Of a stretch of 17,035 nt of DNA, positions 14,601 through 17,035 are shown piece by piece. The notes under the pieces were generated by a model. It was not told where the DNA came from and made no database searches. It saw only the letters and a program-made list of their open reading frames with translations. The DNA comes from Nitrospirota bacterium (GTDB lineage Bacteria > Nitrospirota > Nitrospiria > Nitrospirales > UBA8639), in assembly GCA_029865515.1 (NCBI GenBank), contig JAOUGQ010000032.1:1-17035 (forward strand), in the 5' to 3' direction. A program made the position numbers and the translations under genes. Numbering within the stretch: position 1 is the stretch's first letter; the number at the start of each line of letters is the position of its first letter.

Positions 14601-16043
14601 TTATAGTTTTTTCCCTTGTTTTTCAAGCTTTTTCCATTGTTCAGGGATTTTCTGATACGCCTGAGATTGCTGGTTTCGTAACCGTTCAACCATCAGTCCG
14701 GTGACATAGGCTATGCCGGTTCCCCGGGAGTGTTGTTTGAGGGCGAGGAGCCGTTGCTCAGCAACCACTGCATCTTGATGTTGCCCCAGCAGATCCTGCG
14801 TGTGTTTCGCTTGCTGAAGGAACCGTTTGGCACGCTTCCCGAGCAAGGGCTCAGCGAGCTCAATCGCATATCGGGCTCTTTTTAAGAGTATTCGAGTGCG
14901 ATGCAGTTCAGATTTTGGGAAAAGGCGGTTTGACGTATTCACAAAATCCTGAACTTTGTGGAAGGCTTTTCTCGCTAATTCCGTAATTGTGAGCGGAGAC
15001 GGCTGAAATGGTAAATGGGTCAGTGAATCCTCAAAATGATTCAGGAGGTGAAGATAACGGTCGCTACGTAATCCCTCAAGAAGCTTGGCACGGGCTATAG
15101 ACCTCTGATCTTCAAATTTGTTGAGAATCGATTGAAATGAACGCTGTTCTTGTGAGGAGAGGTCATGAAAATTTTGACGAAATGATTCTAAAAGGACATC
15201 CCAATCCCTGACCTCCCCCAACAAAGAGCCAACCCAGCCCAGCTCCTGGCGGACATGCTCTGTCCATTCCGGCGCGAGAAATGAACGCACGGCTCGAAGA
15301 ATGGCTCTCATGCGCCGCGTTGCGACTCGCATTTGATGGAGTGCTTCACTATCCCGACCCAATCGGGTGCCGGGGTCATGTTGTAACATCTGAAAATATT
15401 GGGAATGAAGCCTTTCTCGAATATGTTCGGTCGGTTGCGCTGAAGAATCACTTACCTCGAGGGAAAGGGGATAAGGAAGTTGTAGAGCCTGAAAAATCTT
15501 GGGTTGTAATGGTTTCTCCTCTGCCCCGGCATGAAGCAAGATCTTGCGGATAGGCTTGAGTTGAGCGGCTGTGCCTTCTTGTAATTCAACCTCTAATTCC
15601 TGGAATGTGTGGATAACCTTTTTGTCTTGAATGAGAGCGACGGAATCTTGGACAACTTCAGCTATGATCTGGCTGTCTTTCTGGATGCGTACCCCTTTTC
15701 TCTTTGTCCGAAGTTTCCCGAGTTGAACGGCCTCCTGCTTTCTGAAAAAAGCCGTTAATACGTCCTGAAATTCCCATGGAATGCTGCGACTGCCGGAATC
15801 AATCTCCAGTTCCAGGCGAACAGCACCGCTCGGAATTTTTAATTGCCAGACCGCGTGAAAACCTTCAACGCGTTTTCGGAGCGTCAGGCCCAATCGACCG
15901 AGTCGATGATGCTGGGTGTCAAAATATGTGGAGGTGAACACGCGGGGGGGGATTGGCTCCCCCATGTCTGGAGGTAATTGAAAGCGGGGGGGAATACGAA
16001 ATGTATTTTCCTCTTCAACGGTTTGCTGAATTTTCCATGGCAT
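14601..16043 (-). CDS. CYTH-CHAD domain protein
   Basis: This 480-residue protein has two domains. The N-terminal CYTH (triphosphate tunnel) domain spans about 9-195 with the expected alternating charged strands: TYFDTQHHRLG, LTLRKRVEG, RLELEID and FQELEVELQEG. The C-terminal helical CHAD domain spans about 205-470, with the His/Arg-rich signature EALHQMRVATRRMRAI (H236), RDWDVLLESF, ELHRTRILLKRARYAIEL and LLGQHQDAVVAEQRL. CHAD domains are known to bind polyphosphate, and CYTH enzymes hydrolyse triphosphate-type substrates, which fits its place directly upstream of ppk1. The opening E-x-E-x-K motif of CYTH reads E10-E-E12-N-T14, so the Lys is replaced by Thr; triphosphatase activity is therefore uncertain. 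ATG 16043 has no clear ribosome-binding site. Lys/Arg and Gln are frequent at the C-terminus (KKLEKQGKKL). Confidence 0.92.
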   Translation of the reverse strand: MPWKIQQTVEEENTFRIPPRFQLPPDMGEPIPPRVFTSTYFDTQHHRLGRLGLTLRKRVEGFHAVWQLKIPSGAVRLELEIDSGSRSIPWEFQDVLTAFFRKQEAVQLGKLRTKRKGVRIQKDSQIIAEVVQDSVALIQDKKVIHTFQELEVELQEGTAAQLKPIRKILLHAGAEEKPLQPKIFQALQLPYPLSLEVSDSSAQPTEHIRERLHSQYFQMLQHDPGTRLGRDSEALHQMRVATRRMRAILRAVRSFLAPEWTEHVRQELGWVGSLLGEVRDWDVLLESFRQNFHDLSSQEQRSFQSILNKFEDQRSIARAKLLEGLRSDRYLHLLNHFEDSLTHLPFQPSPLTITELARKAFHKVQDFVNTSNRLFPKSELHRTRILLKRARYAIELAEPLLGKRAKRFLQQAKHTQDLLGQHQDAVVAEQRLLALKQHSRGTGIAYVTGLMVERLRNQQSQAYQKIPEQWKKLEKQGKKL

Positions 16044-16167
16044 GAAACATTTATCCAGTCATATGCAGTGTGCCGCGGGTCGCTTGAATGAAATTTTCAC
16101 AGGATTGTGTTGAGATCAAAACCACAAGAAAATGCTACTTTCTCAGAAAGCTGTTGAAAAGCAAAGA

Positions 16168-16212
16168 AAAAATCTCATTTTACCGGAACGGATCCCAAAT
16201 TGTGAGATTTTT
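16168..16212. repeat. 10-bp inverted repeat with A and T flanks
   Basis: AAAAATCTCA (16168-16177) and TGAGATTTTT (16203-16212) are perfectly complementary across a 25-nt spacer; with a 2-nt bulge the stem extends by about three more A-T pairs. The A run on one side and T run on the other give it the form of a bidirectional terminator, but it is AT-rich and sits in a divergent promoter region, so an operator or an old gene boundary is equally possible. Confidence 0.5.
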
Positions 16213-16446
16213 CGTGCAACTATTTGTTTTTAAATGAAAAATAGCGTGACATCTTCTGCGTTGCCCTATGAGACCACCTGCGTGTCCCGGTGATCGACTC
16301 TGTTGCACGGCGCGCTCTTCTGGCGCGCGCTTGATCTTCGGGAGACGGGTCTCTATATCCGGTGAGCCATTTTGGACACGATGTTCGATCATGTCCGAAG
16401 GTGGCTGATACCAACCATCTTGTGAACCAGGATTCGAGAGAAACGG

Positions 16447-16475
16447 TGTCACCAAAACCGGAAGTTCAGTATACT
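16447..16475 (+). promoter_or_regulatory. Possible promoter of the phosphatase gene
   Basis: TATACT at 16470-16475 is a good -10 match, about 45 bp upstream of the start codon. The -35 position (16447-16452, TGTCAC) is weak. No other supporting signal is seen. Confidence 0.3.
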
Positions 16476-16520
16476 ACCAGAGGGAAAACGGGGGTTACAG
16501 AAACCGCAGGAGAATCATTG

Positions 16521-17035
16521 ATGTATGAAGGCTTGACGAATACTCAACTGACTCAATTATTACAAACGGCTGTCGATGCGGCCCACGCTGCGGCAGTTCC
16601 GATTCGAGCCCATTTTGAGAAACAGGATCTCTGTATCCGGGAAAAACGCGATGGTTCACCCGTGACTCAAGCCGATCAAGAGGGCGAAGCTCTCATCCGT
16701 TCTCGCTTGCTTGCCAATGCTCAGATTGGGCCACTTGATATTCTCGGTGAGGAAGAAGGGTTACAGGGGACGGGAACCCGATGGCAATGGACCGTGGATC
16801 CGATTGATGGAACACGATCCTTTATCCATGGGATTCCGTTATTCGGCACCATTATCGCCCTGGTGGACACCCGGGAAAACGTTCCTGTCCTCGGAGTCAT
16901 ACATCTTCCAATGCTCGGGCTTACCTATGCCGCGGCCAAGGGGCAAGGGGCCACCTGTCAAGGAAAAGCCTTGTACCTTCCTGAAGATCTTCCCATCGAA
17001 AACGCTATTATCGGGACGGGCGATTTTGCTCAGTT
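16521..17035 (+). CDS. Inositol monophosphatase family protein (histidinol-phosphatase-like), 3' end missing
   Basis: The frame is open to the right edge; 171 residues are visible of an expected 250-280. The metal-dependent phosphatase motifs are in place: KRDGSPVTQADQEGE (42-56), GEEEG (76-80) with the metal-binding Glu, and WTVDPIDGTRSFIHGIPLFG (90-109) with D93 and D96. The DGSPVT and DPIDGTRSFIHG versions are frequent in bacterial HisN-type histidinol-phosphatases, but inositol-1-phosphatase or another small phosphomonoester hydrolase is possible; the C-terminal part needed to judge is outside the window. ATG 16521 has AGGAG at 16508-16512 (8-nt spacing); TTG 16518 is an alternative. It is divergent from CYTH-CHAD, so a role in phosphate storage cannot be inferred from operon structure. 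Confidence 0.88.
   Translation, partial: MYEGLTNTQLTQLLQTAVDAAHAAAVPIRAHFEKQDLCIREKRDGSPVTQADQEGEALIRSRLLANAQIGPLDILGEEEGLQGTGTRWQWTVDPIDGTRSFIHGIPLFGTIIALVDTRENVPVLGVIHLPMLGLTYAAAKGQGATCQGKALYLPEDLPIENAIIGTGDFAQ

Larger units (their letters stand above)
16044..16520. other. Divergent intergenic region, 477 bp
   Basis: This region separates the CYTH-CHAD gene (minus) from the phosphatase gene (plus) and must hold both promoters. It contains an A/T-flanked inverted repeat (16168-16212), a second weaker one with arms CTATTT/AAATAG (about 16219-16247), a short GAGAC-GG-GTCTC palindrome near 16343-16354, and a possible promoter for the phosphatase gene. Minus-strand frames of up to 91 codons here have no family resemblance. 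No Pho-box-like 11-bp repeat is seen. Confidence 0.5.

Noticed and set aside
16180..16455. 91-codon minus-strand frame in the divergent gap
   Set aside because: Low-complexity, Arg/Pro/Ser-rich translation with no motif or ribosome-binding site, in a region expected to hold promoters.
1..17035. CRISPR arrays, tRNA/rRNA genes, insertion sequences or phage genes
   Set aside because: None seen: no regularly spaced repeats, no cloverleaf-like or rRNA sequence noticed, and no transposase or integrase motifs on either strand.

Overview
This window is a phosphate-acquisition and polyphosphate locus from a free-living, Gram-negative-type bacterium of moderate GC content. I infer Nitrospirota, probably Nitrospira-like. 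The reasons are the very long PstC and PstA permeases, the style of the decayed sugar-nucleotidyltransferase gene downstream of phoU, and general protein character. No rRNA or other marker gene is present, so this placement is tentative.

Layout. Bases 1-1133 hold the 3' part of a TM0106-type RecB-like nuclease gene, cut by the left edge. It is followed on the same strand, 25 bp later, by phoB (1159-1851) and phoR (from 1881 to 3263), the phosphate-starvation two-component system. A 580-bp gap (3264-3845) contains two 11-bp-period direct-repeat sites that look like Pho boxes. One lies just after phoR and the other just upstream of pstS. Between them is what looks like a small broken gene. The + strand continues with pstS, an attenuator-like hairpin, pstC, pstA, pstB and phoU (3846-10541). 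PstC (770 aa) and PstA (544 aa) each carry a large extracytoplasmic domain between the first membrane helix and the permease core.

Bases 10542-12302 contain no intact gene. Most of this stretch is a clear pseudogene of a mannose-1-phosphate guanylyltransferase-like nucleotidyltransferase (about 10723-11792), with one frameshift and three in-frame stops. It is followed by a degraded stretch with a possible remnant of a small Cys-containing protein. The minus strand then carries ppk1 (polyphosphate kinase, 14462-12303) and, upstream of it on the same strand, a CYTH-CHAD protein (16043-14601). A divergent 477-bp gap leads to the 5' part of an inositol-monophosphatase/histidinol-phosphatase family gene on the + strand, cut by the right edge.

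How it works together. PhoR senses phosphate status through the Pst transporter and PhoU, and phosphorylates PhoB. PhoB is expected to bind the repeats upstream of pstS and raise PstSCAB. Imported phosphate can be stored as polyphosphate by Ppk1. The CYTH-CHAD protein next to ppk1 belongs to families tied to (poly)phosphate binding. I do not see a novel system. The points most worth checking are the paired Pho-box sites flanking a broken small gene, the large domains in PstC/PstA, the possible N-terminal frameshift in phoR, and the nucleotidyltransferase pseudogene.
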